Assembly (NCBI GenBank): GCA_021234155.1
Contig: JAJEKV010000216.1
Coordinates: 496,001-560,000 of the forward strand
DNA: 64,000 nt
Reading direction: 5' to 3'
Origin: Isoetes taiwanensis
Lineage: Eukaryota > Streptophyta > Lycopodiopsida > Isoetales > Isoetaceae
Shown here in pieces: positions 32,098 through 43,115 of this stretch. The notes under the pieces are model-generated. The model was given only the letters and a program-made list of their open reading frames with translations. It was not told the DNA's origin and did not search any database. The first letter of the stretch is position 1. Each line of letters starts with the position of its first letter. A program made the position numbers and the translations under genes.

Positions 32098-32195
32098 GCG
32101 GTGTGGCCCTCTTGGTCGAGACTTTTGAATCAGTGGCATATCCTTTCAAAGTTCACAACCCACCGACTATCATTTGGATGTTTAACAAAAAAAAA
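32098..32195 (+). mobile_element. SINE-like copy S3
   Basis: GCGGTGTGGCCCTCTTGGTC, AAAGTTCACAACCCACC (B box) and ATTTGGATG followed by an A run. This is the third copy within 340 bp, all on the same strand. Confidence 0.65.
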
Positions 32196-33873
32196 GAGAA
32201 AAACACTCATCGCAGTTACTGTTTAGTGGTTAGCATTAGAGGCCAGATGAGATCTCGTTTTGTCCTTCTAAGGGAAATGCCACATCACATTACGTATTCT
32301 TCCATGTCATCATTTTTCATGTATTTATTTGAAAATAAAACCCAGCAATCCAACAACCGAACCCAACAACCTTAACCACCCGTTAACCACCCATGAAATA
32401 AATGCACCTAACAATATGACGAAACAAAATTTGAATTTTGGTCTTCACATGTACGTGTGTATGACGAGAAGAAATTTTGAATTTTGATCAGGACATATAG
32501 GTGACGTGTACTTGTGGAGACACGAAAATATGATGTTTACTTGGTGGAGACAAGATTTCGGCGAAAAGTGCAATCGTGGACCCTCCCTGAAATTCGTTGT
32601 TTTGGCTCCAAAACTTATCAAAATTAGAAATCCATTTCAAAGAATGGCACTGGCGCTATCTCGTTCCCTCCATGGTAAATTCAAGGTTCAATTCCTTGAA
32701 AGGGAATTTTTGGGAGCTCTTCTAAAGCGGATCTTCAATGGCGATATTTGGTGTCTTTTGCCATCAAGAGATTATGGCCCAAAGTCGGTCTAGAAGAAAG
32801 GTGGATCAAAGCCCCAGATTAGATGAGAATCTTTTTTGAGAATTATGGGTGCAAAGCATTCGAGGATATATGTGCAAGGGGACATATTTATCCTAGAGAT
32901 CCTATAACAAAGTCGGGTTTCGATTTCAATTTCATGTCGAGGTCTTATAAAATTTATGTGTGAAGGAAAACAAGGCTTGTTAGGATCTTGTGAGAACATG
33001 ACCAATTACATACAACAATTGTGTTTTAGATTGCAAGACACACACGAGAATAATTAAGGAAAGTGAGCAACAAATGAGCATAGTGGCGAGAGAAGAAGAG
33101 AAACAAGGTGTCACAAGACAGAGGGTTGCCCTCTCAGGGACCCAAGAGGGTGTTTTATATTTCTTGATTTTTTCATATCAATTTCTTTTTAGAATGTATT
33201 GAAACATGCTTTGGGCTAGTTATATTAGTAATGAAAATTGTAATGGGATTTATGAATAAAGAAGAATTTCGTTTCTTAGTCCAAAAGTTCTACGTTATTA
33301 TGGAGGTCAATTCATACAACTAAGGAAGAAAAAGGGAAACTACTAATAACTTCATGCTATTAGGCTTGAACTTTTCAATCATTCATGAATAGTGCTTGGC
33401 ATTCGTATATCACAACCACCATAGGAGGTGTGTTTTCATGTGACTTGATTGGTCGTTTCATGTATCAGTCTTATTAATGGCCTAAATAGAAAAACTGCTT
33501 TTCTACTATTTTGTTTTCTTTTTGTTTAGATTGCACATGTCTAGAGAACCAAATGTTCAAAAGTTCAATATTTTCTGAAGTTCAATGTCTGAACCAAATG
33601 GAATTGACATAATCATGTTCTTAATTTTGTATATGGTGTCTGATTCTTCACTTCTTTCTGACAAAGGGGTTGGTTTATCAAAAGCTAATCGACTTGAAGA
33701 TGAAATGTCTTCCAATCTAGGTATGCATAGTATTGTTGTAGGAAATAGTTACGTTTGTAGTCTTGTCAAGTCAATAGTCAGTGAGCTATTTGGTTTTCAC
33801 ATCAGTGTTAGTGCAACAACCAATTAAAGACCATGGGTAGCAATCACCCATGTAGAGGCTCATGTCTTGATCA
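32196..33873. other. Unassigned stretch
   Basis: No recognised genes. A TTTAGTGGTTAGCATTAGAGG at 32222-32242 resembles a SINE A-box region and may be the head of a fourth truncated copy. Frames at 32506-32793 and 33585-33827 have no family motif. Confidence 0.45.
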
Positions 33874-34037
33874 GACCCACTGCAACTAACTGGCCATCGA
33901 TCCCTGCATCGTTGATGGAAGGAACCAAGACCCTTCGCAACTAAGCGGCCATCGATCTGTCATCGCTAATGGAAGGAACCAAGACCCACTGCAACTAACT
34001 GGCCATCGATCCTGTACTGCTGATGGAAGGAACCAAA
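33874..34037. repeat. Tandem repeat, 54-55 bp unit, three copies
   Basis: Units of the form GACCCACTGCAACTAACTGG followed by CCATCGATC...TGATGGAAGGAACCAA start at 33874, 33929 and 33983. The copies are about 85-90 percent alike. Confidence 0.9.
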
Positions 34038-34336
34038 ACCTTAAGATGGAACGTATTATCACACGTAGGAGCAATATCAACTAGTGGAGTGGACACCAAG
34101 AACCTCTTATACTTTTCTCATGTCACATCTTCGGGCCTATCATTATGCACTGCACTCTAATACTTCTAGTAAAGGTGAAATTCCTCAGGACCAAAGGCTG
34201 ACTTCTCCATGAGAATTTTCAACAACACTTTTTATGATGGTCATTTACAATGCATGAACTTGATTTAGCTTCCTGCATGTTGATCATCTTCCTTCCCTTT
34301 TGAAAGCCTTGGCTTGAGAGACCTCACGATAAAAAT

Positions 34337-34942
34337 TTATATATCCTTTGGTTGCCTGTATATCAAAACCCTCTGACTAGCTGCATGTAGATTGAGGATA
34401 GAGGCTATGTTTTTAGCAAATTTCATGGGCGACAGAGTTAACACATTGTTTTTAGCAATGTGGCAATAATGGAGAATACAAGAGCAGTGGTTACTTAACT
34501 GTCTTTTCAACTTAGATGATGCTGGAGAAATTATATTTTCGGAATCAAGATCAAATTTTATTTCATTAGCCTTAGCCCATTCCAAAACGGAACGCATTAC
34601 CATGCTTGACAATGCCTTTCTTGTTTCTTCTTGAGCTCGTACACCTGGACTTTCTGAAAAGTCCAAAGACATGTCTTTGCACGATCCAACTAACCGACCA
34701 TCTATATGTGCTGCTTCTTCAGGTGCATCATGCTGCTCCCCATCCAAGTATCTATAAAGTACATTATAACAAAAGTATCATTTGTTAACATACAAAGAAT
34801 GTGCTACCTTTGCGCGACGAAGACCCATTTTTTATCCTTTGAAGGAACAAAAAATCGGCCATTCGGATTTGGAGATACATCGAAATGTGTCTTGTGAATT
34901 AATTTTGGGATCTTAATCTCAAGCAATTGTTCCACCACATAT
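34337..34942 (-). CDS. Two-exon fragment of an unidentified gene
   Basis: Two minus-strand exons fit together. Exon 34942-34808 follows a CTGTAG acceptor and encodes YVVEQLLEIKIPKLIHKTHF and DVSPNPNGRFFVPSKDKKW, ending at an AG|GTAGCA donor. The second, 34751-34337, follows a TTATAG acceptor and encodes 137 residues (YLDGEQHDAPEEAAHIDGRL, then an Asp/Lys-rich helix-forming part) to a TAA stop. The phase is conserved across the 56-bp intron: AG plus A completes an Arg codon. I do not recognise the protein. Upstream exons should lie beyond 34942 but were not identified. The region is partly duplicated at 35612-35763. Confidence 0.5.
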
Positions 34943-35453
34943 CTACAGATGGGACATGTAGTTGGTTTGAAACCTCAAGATTTTGGCACATTCATCACAC
35001 ATGCATCTTAAAGAAGATATACGCTTAAGAATCCGAGAGTGTCTTTTAAAAATTAAAATGTCCAAAAGAATCTAAATCTTACCATATTTTTGCATGGCAA
35101 TCTTGTAGCATCCTTGTGTCTCGATAGACATATGATCCACTCCTATCCACATAATTACTTCATTGCCACATTATATTTATTCTTGATGTCGTTTTGCCTT
35201 TCTCATATCATCGATCATAACACGATCATGCCATTATCATAATTTTGTACACACAAAGCAGTACACATTAAAGATACGCGAGTCCAGGAATTCATCATGC
35301 CTATTGAAAATAACATTTTCATTCCTGTGGTACCACAAACCCTTCATGAATATATAATTCGCGATAAATGTTTAACAATCCCCACTTTGGGATAGACTAC
35401 ACAAAAATAGGGGTGTAATAAAATTTATCACTTTAGAATAAACAATAGTAACC

Positions 35454-35763
35454 TTATCCTATCTTATAGGGGCCCCCGCTTTTATTTGAGATAAGGGACA
35501 AGTATTTGTTCCAATACATAAAGAAATTAAACATCTTACGGACTATGGTACAATGGACCCCTGTTTCAAGCCATTCTCCTTTAGCATCCGTAATGAATTT
35601 GGAGCTACCCCGGTTGTGTCTTGTGAATCGGTTTTGGGACCTTAATCTCAAGCAATTGTTCAAAGACATATCTGCAGATGGGGACAGGTTGGTTTGAAAC
35701 CTCAAGACTTTGGCACATTCTTTTTGCGCATATGTTTATAAAGAAGATATACACTAAGAATCT
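35454..35763 (-). pseudogene. Diverged second copy of the 34.9-kb exon region
   Basis: The plus-strand bases 35612-35763 match 34886-35035 at over 80 percent, including the CTGCAG acceptor and an exon start reading YVFEQLLEIKVPKPIHKT. Here the frame breaks after about 21 residues. A shifted frame continues as GSSKFITDAKGEWLETGVHC to about 35454. The copy is a tandem duplicate of the unidentified gene, decayed or differently spliced. Confidence 0.55.
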
Positions 35764-35801
35764 GACAAAGATCTTTTTAAAAAATGAAAATGTCAAAGAA
35801 T

Positions 35802-36167
35802 CGATCGATCCAGGACATCGGATCGCCATTCTAGAATGGGACGAGCATGCATGTCATGCATGCATCGCGGCGATGCATGCCCGTTTTGGTTAAGAACCCC
35901 GCTATTTGGTGGCGTTTACGCATCCACGTCTCTCATCGGCGCTTCCTCTTCGCTCGCCAGCAGTATACCTTATTCTCTTTGAATTGTTTCGAGGCGGGGG
36001 GGGCTTCTTCACCGGTTTATCAATTGGCATTATCTTTCATGTTATCCTTCACCGGCCTTTGGCCTCGCCCCGTGACCTTCGACCCCTCGATCCTAGTTTG
36101 TAAGGAAGTTCTGCTGGGCGGTAGTGGTGGTTTTGTTGGTTTCTTCAGCCGAGTCCCATTCTAGAAT
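35802..36167. mobile_element. Inverted-repeat element, unit 1 (366 bp)
   Basis: The unit begins CGATCGATCCAGGACATCGG and contains the 15-bp arm ATTCTAGAATGGGAC at 35828-35842. It ends with that arm inverted (36153-36167). Its first 180 bp match unit 2 and its last 38 bp match the end of unit 2, so unit 1 looks like an internally deleted copy. Units 1 and 2 together interrupt the duplicated gene region: bases left of 35802 and right of 36832 are contiguous in the intact copy near 35060-35070. Confidence 0.65.
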
Positions 36168-36832
36168 CGTGATCGATCCAAGACATCGGATCGCCATTCT
36201 AGAATGGGGCCGAGCATGCATGTCATGCATGCATGCGCGCGGGCGCATGCGTTTTGGTTGGGAGTTAAGCTATTTGGAGCGTTTACGCATCCGCGTCTCG
36301 CTACGCTTCCTCTTCGCCGCCAGCATTACCTTATTCTCTTTGAATCCACCCTCCCCCCTTCTTTGTTTATGATATTTTGTACAAGTTACATTTTATCATG
36401 TTTTCCACCACTGGGTGATGCTATTCTCTGGTATGTTTTTCGTTTGTTGTGTTGGTGATGTGCAGTACAGTTGGCCCGGCGGCAGATCCAATGTTTTGAC
36501 TTCTCCATGCGGGGTTTTGGGGGCGATTCTATGCCTTTACGCTTGTCTAAGCCCCTTGTCAAGGCTTATCACTAGGGTTTTTGCTCAAAACCCGAAGTAT
36601 GGGTTTTTTAATCCTTGATAAGCTTTCGGCAGTACATCAACCACTCATCTATTAGCATTGTATTTGTTTTGGGGTCCAAATGATATAATTGGATTTTCCC
36701 TTTATTTTTCGTGGGTAGTTCGCATGTGTGCGCTACCCAATCTTTCCACCATTGTAGAAAATGATTTGAGATGAATGAGAAGCCTATCTATCTAAGCGGT
36801 TTGTTGGTTTCTTTACAGTCCCATTCTAGAAT
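36168..36832. mobile_element. Inverted-repeat element, unit 2 (665 bp)
   Basis: It starts directly after unit 1 with CGTGATCGATCCAAGACATC, has the arm ATTCTAGAATGGGGC at 36196-36210, and ends with the inverted arm at 36818-36832. It includes an alternating purine-pyrimidine stretch GCATGCATGTCATGCATGCA and onward (36214-36250). No transposase is encoded, so it is a MITE-like non-autonomous element if mobile. Confidence 0.6.
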
Positions 36833-37018
36833 TTAAATCTTACCATATGTCCGCATGGCAATACCAGTAGTATCCTTAGCTCGTAGACATACCGATGAAC
36901 TCATGTCCACATAATTTTACTTCATTGCCATATTATATTTACTCTTGATGTCATTCTTGCCTTTCTCATATCATTAGATCATAACATGATCATCCCATTA
37001 TCATAATTCTTGTACACA
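36828..37018. repeat. Duplicate of 35068-35258
   Basis: About 190 bp including AAATCTTACCATAT, CCACATAATT, TACTTCATTGCCA and GATCATAACA[CT]GATCAT match 35068-35258 in the same orientation. It is the continuation of the gene-region duplication after the inserted element pair. Confidence 0.8.
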
Positions 37019-37239
37019 CCTGCAGATGAAATTATACATGAGTCAGGGCATAACCTTGTTTAACTTAACACCACCATATTGCATTTGGCTAGAGATGTTC
37101 CATGACTCTTCAATAACCGACATTGTTACGAATAACCTCAAAGAACAACGGATCTTTGATATATACCGTAAAAAATACAATAAACGCAAAATTAGCTAGA
37201 TATGAGTTTAGCTTTTCCTCTAGAATCTACCCCGTGCCT

Positions 37240-37505
37240 AATAGAAATGCTGGTTTGGGTAGAAATTTTAATACTATAAAATAAACCCATTGTTTGAAGG
37301 GATCCTTAGTGAGTAAATAGATGTCAATGCCAATCCAATGATGCCCATTTTTCGTAAGTGTTTCTCCGCGAAGCCCTGATCCACAACCTGCAGAATACAA
37401 CCCAGCTTGTACTACAATAGCCTGTTGGCCCTCTAGCTTCTGCAGGACCTCCACCTTCTGCTTTATGTCCTCAAGGTTGCTTCCGCCATTGCTATGGATG
37501 GGCAT
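37240..37505 (-). pseudogene. BUD23/RID2-like rRNA methyltransferase fragment
   Basis: The minus strand encodes GCGSGLRGETLTKNGHHWIG with IDI at 37390-37318, preceded by a CTGCAG acceptor. This is the S-adenosylmethionine-binding motif I region of BUD23/WBSCR22 (RID2 in plants), the 18S rRNA guanine-N7 methyltransferase, where 'GCGSGLSGETL...GHHWIG.DIS' is highly conserved. The next expected residues (S..ML..A) are absent and no GT donor follows, so only this exon-sized piece is present. The upstream residues (GGSNLEDIKQKVEVLQKLEG) do not look like BUD23 and may be another exon or intron read-through. Confidence 0.55.
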
Positions 37506-37678
37506 GGATTTACAAGCGAGTTGAAGGCCGTCGGAGGTACATACATATTTAGAATAGCATTATTGACAATATAATATTTGTTTTAGACACATGGTTCAAA
37601 ATATTTGCATGCAACCACTTACCATTTACCATGGACATTTGATCTGCACATGCATCAAGAATGCTAATGAAGATTAGA

Positions 37679-38430
37679 CTATCTAGTTTCAGGTTCGAGC
37701 ATCATACCTTGAAAAAGTTGGAGCGTTTTAGCAATGCGTCCTTGACGAGTAAAGCCTACAATAATCGCATTCCAAATGGAGATGTCCCATTGTGGCATTG
37801 TGTCGAATGCTTTAGAAGCTTCCTCGATGTACCCATTTTGAGCATAATCAGCTAGCATAATGTTCCATGAGATCAAATTCCTCTGGGGCATTTTTTGACA
37901 TGAATTAAAAGCCTTTGCAAAGTGTTGGCATTCAAGATGACCTGCAATTAAAGAATTCCAGGAAGTGATGTCCTTTGTGGCATTATATCAAAGAAGGCAA
38001 TGACCTCTTTTAGGTGCCCTCGCCTAAGCATAACTTGATAATAAAGCATTCCATGACCTGAAACGATAGCAGTCCATGAGACAATATCTCGGCTGGGCAT
38101 TTGACAAAAGAGTTCAACAGTCCTAGGTGCTGAGCATATGCTGAGATCAAGGCATTCCATGAAGCTACATTTCGAAAAGGTGTCTTGTTGAATAAATCCA
38201 TTGCCTACCCAAAGTGACCATGCTGAGCATAACCATTAATCATGGTATTCCAAGAGACTGCATTTCTTTGAAGCATTTTTCTAAAAATGTCAAGAGCTTC
38301 CTTCAACTTCCTGTTGTTGGACATGGCGGATATCAATGCATTCCATGCAACCGCATCTAATTGTGGAATTTGAATAAAAGCAGTTAAAAGCCTGTTTCTA
38401 GCCGACCTTGTGGTAGCTGATAGCAAACTT
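37679..38430 (-). pseudogene. PLS-class PPR protein, decayed
   Basis: At least six consecutive S-type PPR motifs of about 31 residues are visible on the minus strand. They are LDAVAWNALISAMSNNRKLK, RNAVSWNTMINGYAQHGHFG, RNVASWNALISAYAQH, RDIVSWTAIVSG, RNLISWNIMLADYAQNGYIE and WDISIWNAIIVGFTRQGRIA. PPR proteins bind organelle RNA one base per motif. The array is broken by an in-frame TAG near 38210 and by frameshifts near 38130 and 37960. No E or DYW domain follows before the stop at 37679. It is a pseudogene of a family greatly expanded in land plants. Confidence 0.85.
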
Positions 38431-39177
38431 TTATAGGGAATACAATGGAATGATTCCTCAAGGTGGTCGATTATATTGCTCTCATGGCAAGAAGATTGGT
38501 TACATATTCTTTAAAGATGAGTTCTACTATCAGAATTTGCCGGATGAATACAGAATGAAGAATTAAGATTGTGATACATGTCCTGCACTACAGGTGGAAT
38601 GCGTGAGGAAAAAACAAGTTAGAAACTATTGCAGTTAAAACTTTCACTTCAGAAGGAAACTTATTAGAACTTCTAATGCTAATAGTCTAGAATGCAAGAA
38701 CAGAGTAAGCAGACTAAGAAAAGCTCTATGGAGGCACAAGGTAAACTCTAGATTCAAGGTAAACTCTAGATTGAATGCCCTGCAAAAACATTTAGAAGAT
38801 GCCAGGCAGATTCTTGTGCATGCATGTGAAGTACGTTTGTTTCTGGGGCCTTCTACTTTTTGCTGCTTGAGGTGATGCATGAGGGACAGTGATGAGGTAT
38901 TTTTAGTTAAGCAGCCTTGATCCAGTTAAGTTCATGGTAGATAAACTTTCATACGTTTTAATATGTTTTTAGAATGTTTTTTCTCTGATAGTGTGTGCAG
39001 ATTAAGTAACATACATGTAGATCTGCCAATTTAACTCCAACAATAACTCACAAGTGCTAAATTCTGGGTGCTTTAGGTGGCTGATGTTGCATACGCTAAT
39101 TCTACATGATCTATATTTTGGTATCGTCAGGCATAATTCCATACATATTGACATGACTTCTTTACTTTTTGAATTAG
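38431..39177. other. Unassigned stretch
   Basis: Probably the 5' flank of the PPR pseudogene. There are two nearby copies of AAGGTAAACTCTAGATT (38739-38774). No other feature is seen. Confidence 0.4.
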
Positions 39178-39447
39178 GTGTATGAAGCAGACGTGCATGG
39201 CAATTTGGAAGTATGTCTTAAACTTGATGAGATGGAATTGACAAGTAAACATAAGTTTGAGAGAGTGTCATTGGTTTTAATGAATTATGCTCTTTCGTCG
39301 CATTATTATTTTGAAAAAGGGCAAGTTAAGAAATCGAAAAGAGATCCTTGTTGGTTTTACGTGCGGTCAAGGAAAGAGCATACATGGTGGCTTGGGATGT
39401 TTCAAGTGAAAAAAAGAGAATTACAAGGTATTAAAATGGGTGTTTGA
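39178..39447 (+). CDS. Unidentified 89-residue frame, possible exon
   Basis: The frame opens after GAATTAG (possible splice acceptor) and reads VYEADVHGNLEVCLKLDEME and onward, with KKSKRDPCWFYVRSRKEHTW, closing at TGA 39447. Composition looks protein-like (charged, Trp-containing), and it is followed by further open stretches to about 40100. I recognise no family. It may be an exon of a host gene or a decayed element. Confidence 0.3.
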   Translation: MYEADVHGNLEVCLKLDEMELTSKHKFERVSLVLMNYALSSHYYFEKGQVKKSKRDPCWFYVRSRKEHTWWLGMFQVKKRELQGIKMGV

Positions 39448-39829
39448 CCAAAACAGAGTTGCCTAGACTTATTGGATTATTCAAGCGGAGAGGTACTAAA
39501 GGTAGATGGCCATGGTTCTTTTAAAGTTAAGTTTCACTTGGCATCGTGACCTCAAAACCGAGAAGGCAATGTATAATGTGAAGTCAACAGGGCGCAAACT
39601 TCAAAAATTGCATTTCTTGCATGTATCCCTTGAAGGAAAAGACAAAAAGCAAGAGCACCTTGTCATGTAATCGGGGCGTGCCAACGAATAGAGATAAGAA
39701 GGATAAAACATGGGATGCAATTTTGCCAATTCCTCTTAACAGAGTGCATTTTCAAGACACTTCATGCAATGGTTAGGATAGTAGAAAAAATGGTTCAACA
39801 TAGTTGTTGCTTTGTTTGGAACATAAAAG

Positions 39830-40102
39830 ATGAAGAGGAAAGAAAAGAAGGGATATCAAGAGTGGAAAAAGTGTTGTCGAGGTCTGGGTTGCATGGTGGT
39901 TGCGTGGACGCTTGAGAAGGATTTGAAGAAATCGGATAAAAGCTCGGTGCTCTTGAAGGTCTCCTTGGGTGGTGACAAGGCCGGACACTTCCCGAAAAAC
40001 ATGGATTCTAAGTTAAAAGGAGTCTTTGAGTTTGGAAAGAAACTTGTCCAAGCTGAGAAAGATAGAACTAACGGGGGCAATGTCTATCGTAAAGGAAATT
40101 AG
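39830..40102 (+). CDS. Unidentified lysine-rich frame
   Basis: A 90-residue open frame is rich in Lys (KRKEKKGYQEWKK, LEKDLKKSDKSS, FEFGKKLVQAEKDRTNGG). It lies downstream of the 39178 frame on the same strand and could belong to the same decayed gene. No domain was recognised. Confidence 0.25.
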   Translation: MKRKEKKGYQEWKKCCRGLGCMVVAWTLEKDLKKSDKSSVLLKVSLGGDKAGHFPKNMDSKLKGVFEFGKKLVQAEKDRTNGGNVYRKGN

Positions 40103-41489
40103 ATGCTTGGAATGCATTTTCTCGAGCTTAATGTTTTCTTTGCAGGCCCATTCCTTGAGACCGCAGGATGCCATCAGATTCAAAGATACATCCACAAAAT
40201 TTACATCCGCTATATATAGCTTGGGGAGAAACCGGTTACACATTATGTCCACATATTACATGCACATGGACCTTGGTTTGCAAAAATATATTTTAAGCCT
40301 TGGCAAAGATGGAATACGCAAGGTATGGAGAAGTCGCATAAACAGGCCAAGATGGCCTTTCATAGAGCAAACCCGGAGGGTGGAAGTACACCAATGTCCG
40401 TGCCATTGTATCAATTAAGTCACTTTGGTTTTATAGAAGAATTGGGTTGCTAGACATGAAAGAAATACTAGGCGAAGGGCAATCCCAAAGGTAGATAATG
40501 CTTTAGTGGAACTATCAAGAAAAAGAAGAGGGAAGCATGGATGAAATCTACAACAAATGCAACACAACGAGCTTGAGAGAAAGTAGAAGACATATTGGAA
40601 GTACTTGGAAATAGCTTTTCGGCCATAGATGTTGCTAAGATCTTTTGCTTACATGCTAAGATGTGGGAGACTATTGCTTGGGCTGGTGCTAGAGGTGTAT
40701 TGCTTATGTATAGATATACATGCAAGACAGATAGATGCAATTACATTTATTAGTGATTCAAAAGCATGTACCTATATTTAAATTTTCTTCCCTTTTTTAG
40801 TTTTTCACAAGACTCGTAGTGTGTAAGATGGCAAGGGTATTAATACATGCTAAGTTTACTAGTGCAGAGATCTTCATTTGAACAAGGAGAAGGCAATTAT
40901 GCTCTGTTCATATTTTATTTGCTCAAGGCGTGATAGCAAGCGGAGAAGCATAGAGCTGATGTGGGGCTTTGTATATCCCGCTTGTAACCTGTAAACCTGC
41001 ATTCAATCGATTATCGGTCTTATTTGGGCTGAAACATAATTATGCATAAAGTTGAATTGAGAGTGCAACGAGACTATTTTTTTTTATTTGGGTTATGATT
41101 TAGCTTATGTATGTGTTCAAAATAGCTTTGGTCCATTCATGGAGGCTGTTTGCTAGACTGGTTTGTTTGCCTAGGTTAGCTTTGTTGCTTTGCCTAACCG
41201 ATGATCTTAGTTTTTCGTTTGTTGTTTGGCGGGAAGGAGAGGCAAATCATTCAAAGAATTACATATAACCTTGTACCTGCACATTGCATCCTAAGCCGTT
41301 TAATTGCCCATGCAAACCTTTGAAATTGTCATCGTACCAAATTTTGCATGTTGCCATAAACGTCCTATATATGTTGTTTCATGGAGGTATATTGCTGGGA
41401 GCATTTGGCAGCAAAGACGCTACTCTTCACTCAGGGTATATAACATGCAGGTACGAGGTTATGGAGCTGCGAATTAAATCATCACACAT
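40103..41489. other. Unassigned stretch
   Basis: No recognised coding motifs. It could be intron or flank of the PPR copies that follow. Confidence 0.45.
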
Positions 41490-42735
41490 CTTGGGAAAGC
41501 AAAGCTGGCAGTGCAGTGTTTTGATTCTCTGCAGAGTAGTGGTATGAGGCCAGATGACTTTACTTTTACTAGTCTTTTTGATGCTTGCAACCATGTAGGC
41601 CTTGTAGAAGGAGGCCACGAATATTTTACATTGATGACAAGTTCGTCTGAGAAAGCTGGCAAATTGTTGAAAAGAACAAGATCATTCCATAGCTGCAACT
41701 ACTGTTGGATTTTTCATAACAGTTCTTGTAGGATTTACAAGATGTCTTAGTCTTCAAGCTACTCACGGTAACCTGCAAATATCATTTTCACCTTACTATT
41801 GTGTTACATAGGAAGGAGTTCTGTCTAACGTTGCAGTTTATACAAGAAAAGGAAAATTGACTCGTCGTTTTTCAGAAGGAGGCCTTTGATGTCCTAGAAG
41901 CATTGTCTCTACTAGAGCATGTGTTTGAGCTTTTGTAAAATCCCAATCCAGGGTCCATGCTGGATATGCACAGCTCGGGGATGAAAAGCTGGCAGTGCAG
42001 TGTTTTGATTCTCTGCCCAGTAGTGGTATGAGGCCAGATGACTTTCATGGTCTTCGTGATGCCTGCAACTATGTAGGCCTTGTAGAAGAGGCTATCAATA
42101 TTTAACATTGATGACAAGTTCATCTGAGAAAGCTGGAACACATTTCGTAGATGTAAATATCTGCAAGTACTGTTGGATTTTACATAACAGTTCTTGTAGG
42201 ATTTACAAGATGTCTTAGTCTTTAAGCTACTCATGGTAATATACAAATATCATTTTAGCCTGGCTATTGTGTCACATTGGGAGGAGTTCTGTCTCATGTT
42301 GCAGTTTTATACAAGAAAAGGAAAATTGACTCACAGTTTTTCAGGAAGAGGCCTTTGATGTCCTAGAAGTATTGCCTTTACTAGAGCATGTGTGGGGGCT
42401 TTTGTAAAATCCCAATCCAGGGTCCATGATTTCTGGATATGCACAGCTTGGGGATGCAAAGCTGGCACAGTGTTTTGTTTCTTTGCACAGTAGTGGTACG
42501 AGGCCAGATGACTTTACTTCTACTAGTCTTCTTGATGCCTGCAACCATGTAGGCCTTGTAGAAAAAGGCCATGAGTATTTTGCATTGGTGACAAGTTCAT
42601 CTGAGAAAGCTGGAACGTTGTTGAAAAGAGCAACAAGATCATTCCATAGAGCGAAATATCCGCAACTCATTTGTTGGATTTATTGCATTATTGTTCCCGT
42701 TCCTTCTAGCATTTTCATGGGATGATGCAAATGGT
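41490..42735 (+). pseudogene. PPR exon fragment in three tandem copies
   Basis: A unit of 473-484 bp is repeated; the AAAGCTGGCA landmark starts at 41501, 41985 and 42458. Copies 1 and 3 encode a PPR motif: CFDSLQSSGMRPDDFTFTSL followed by DACNHVGLVEGGHEYF (copy 1), and MISGYAQLGDAKLAQCFVSL then GTRPDDFTSTSLLDACNHVG (copy 3). This is the L/S junction plus 'A C .H.GLV..G..YF' end typical of PLS PPR proteins. Copy 2 has a deletion within the motif and is closed. Each unit then carries the same non-coding tail (GTAGGATTTACAAGATGTCT). Local duplication of a gene remnant is the simplest reading. Confidence 0.8.
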
Positions 42736-43115
42736 CATTGTTCTACAGGAAAGAATGCGAAGGTTCTTCTACTGAAGATCATGTGATCATGTGATGAGGC
42801 AATAGATCAGGGTCTGGCCATAGGTGTTGCTAAGATGCAAAGTGCCCTTGCCATTGTAAGTTGATCACCTGCAGGCCTTAACATTCTGCAGTTACATGCA
42901 TTCCCATCCCGTGTGTATACCGGATACAAGCGTGTAATCCAAGATGCCAACTTGCCCGCCAAGTCATTAGTATTACCTAGTTTGCTATTCTTTCAAGATT
43001 CTAATTTTGCAATGCACAAGAAATTACGGCCGATAGAGCGGACCTAGATGACTTGTTAGCTATGGAGTTTAAGATAGGGGTAGCTTGTGGAGGTCTGAAA
43101 TGATGGTGAAAAAAT

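Noticed and set aside
41872-42670. Minus-strand frames of 60-125 aa in the PPR repeats
   Set aside because: They are antisense shadows of the plus-strand PPR copies.
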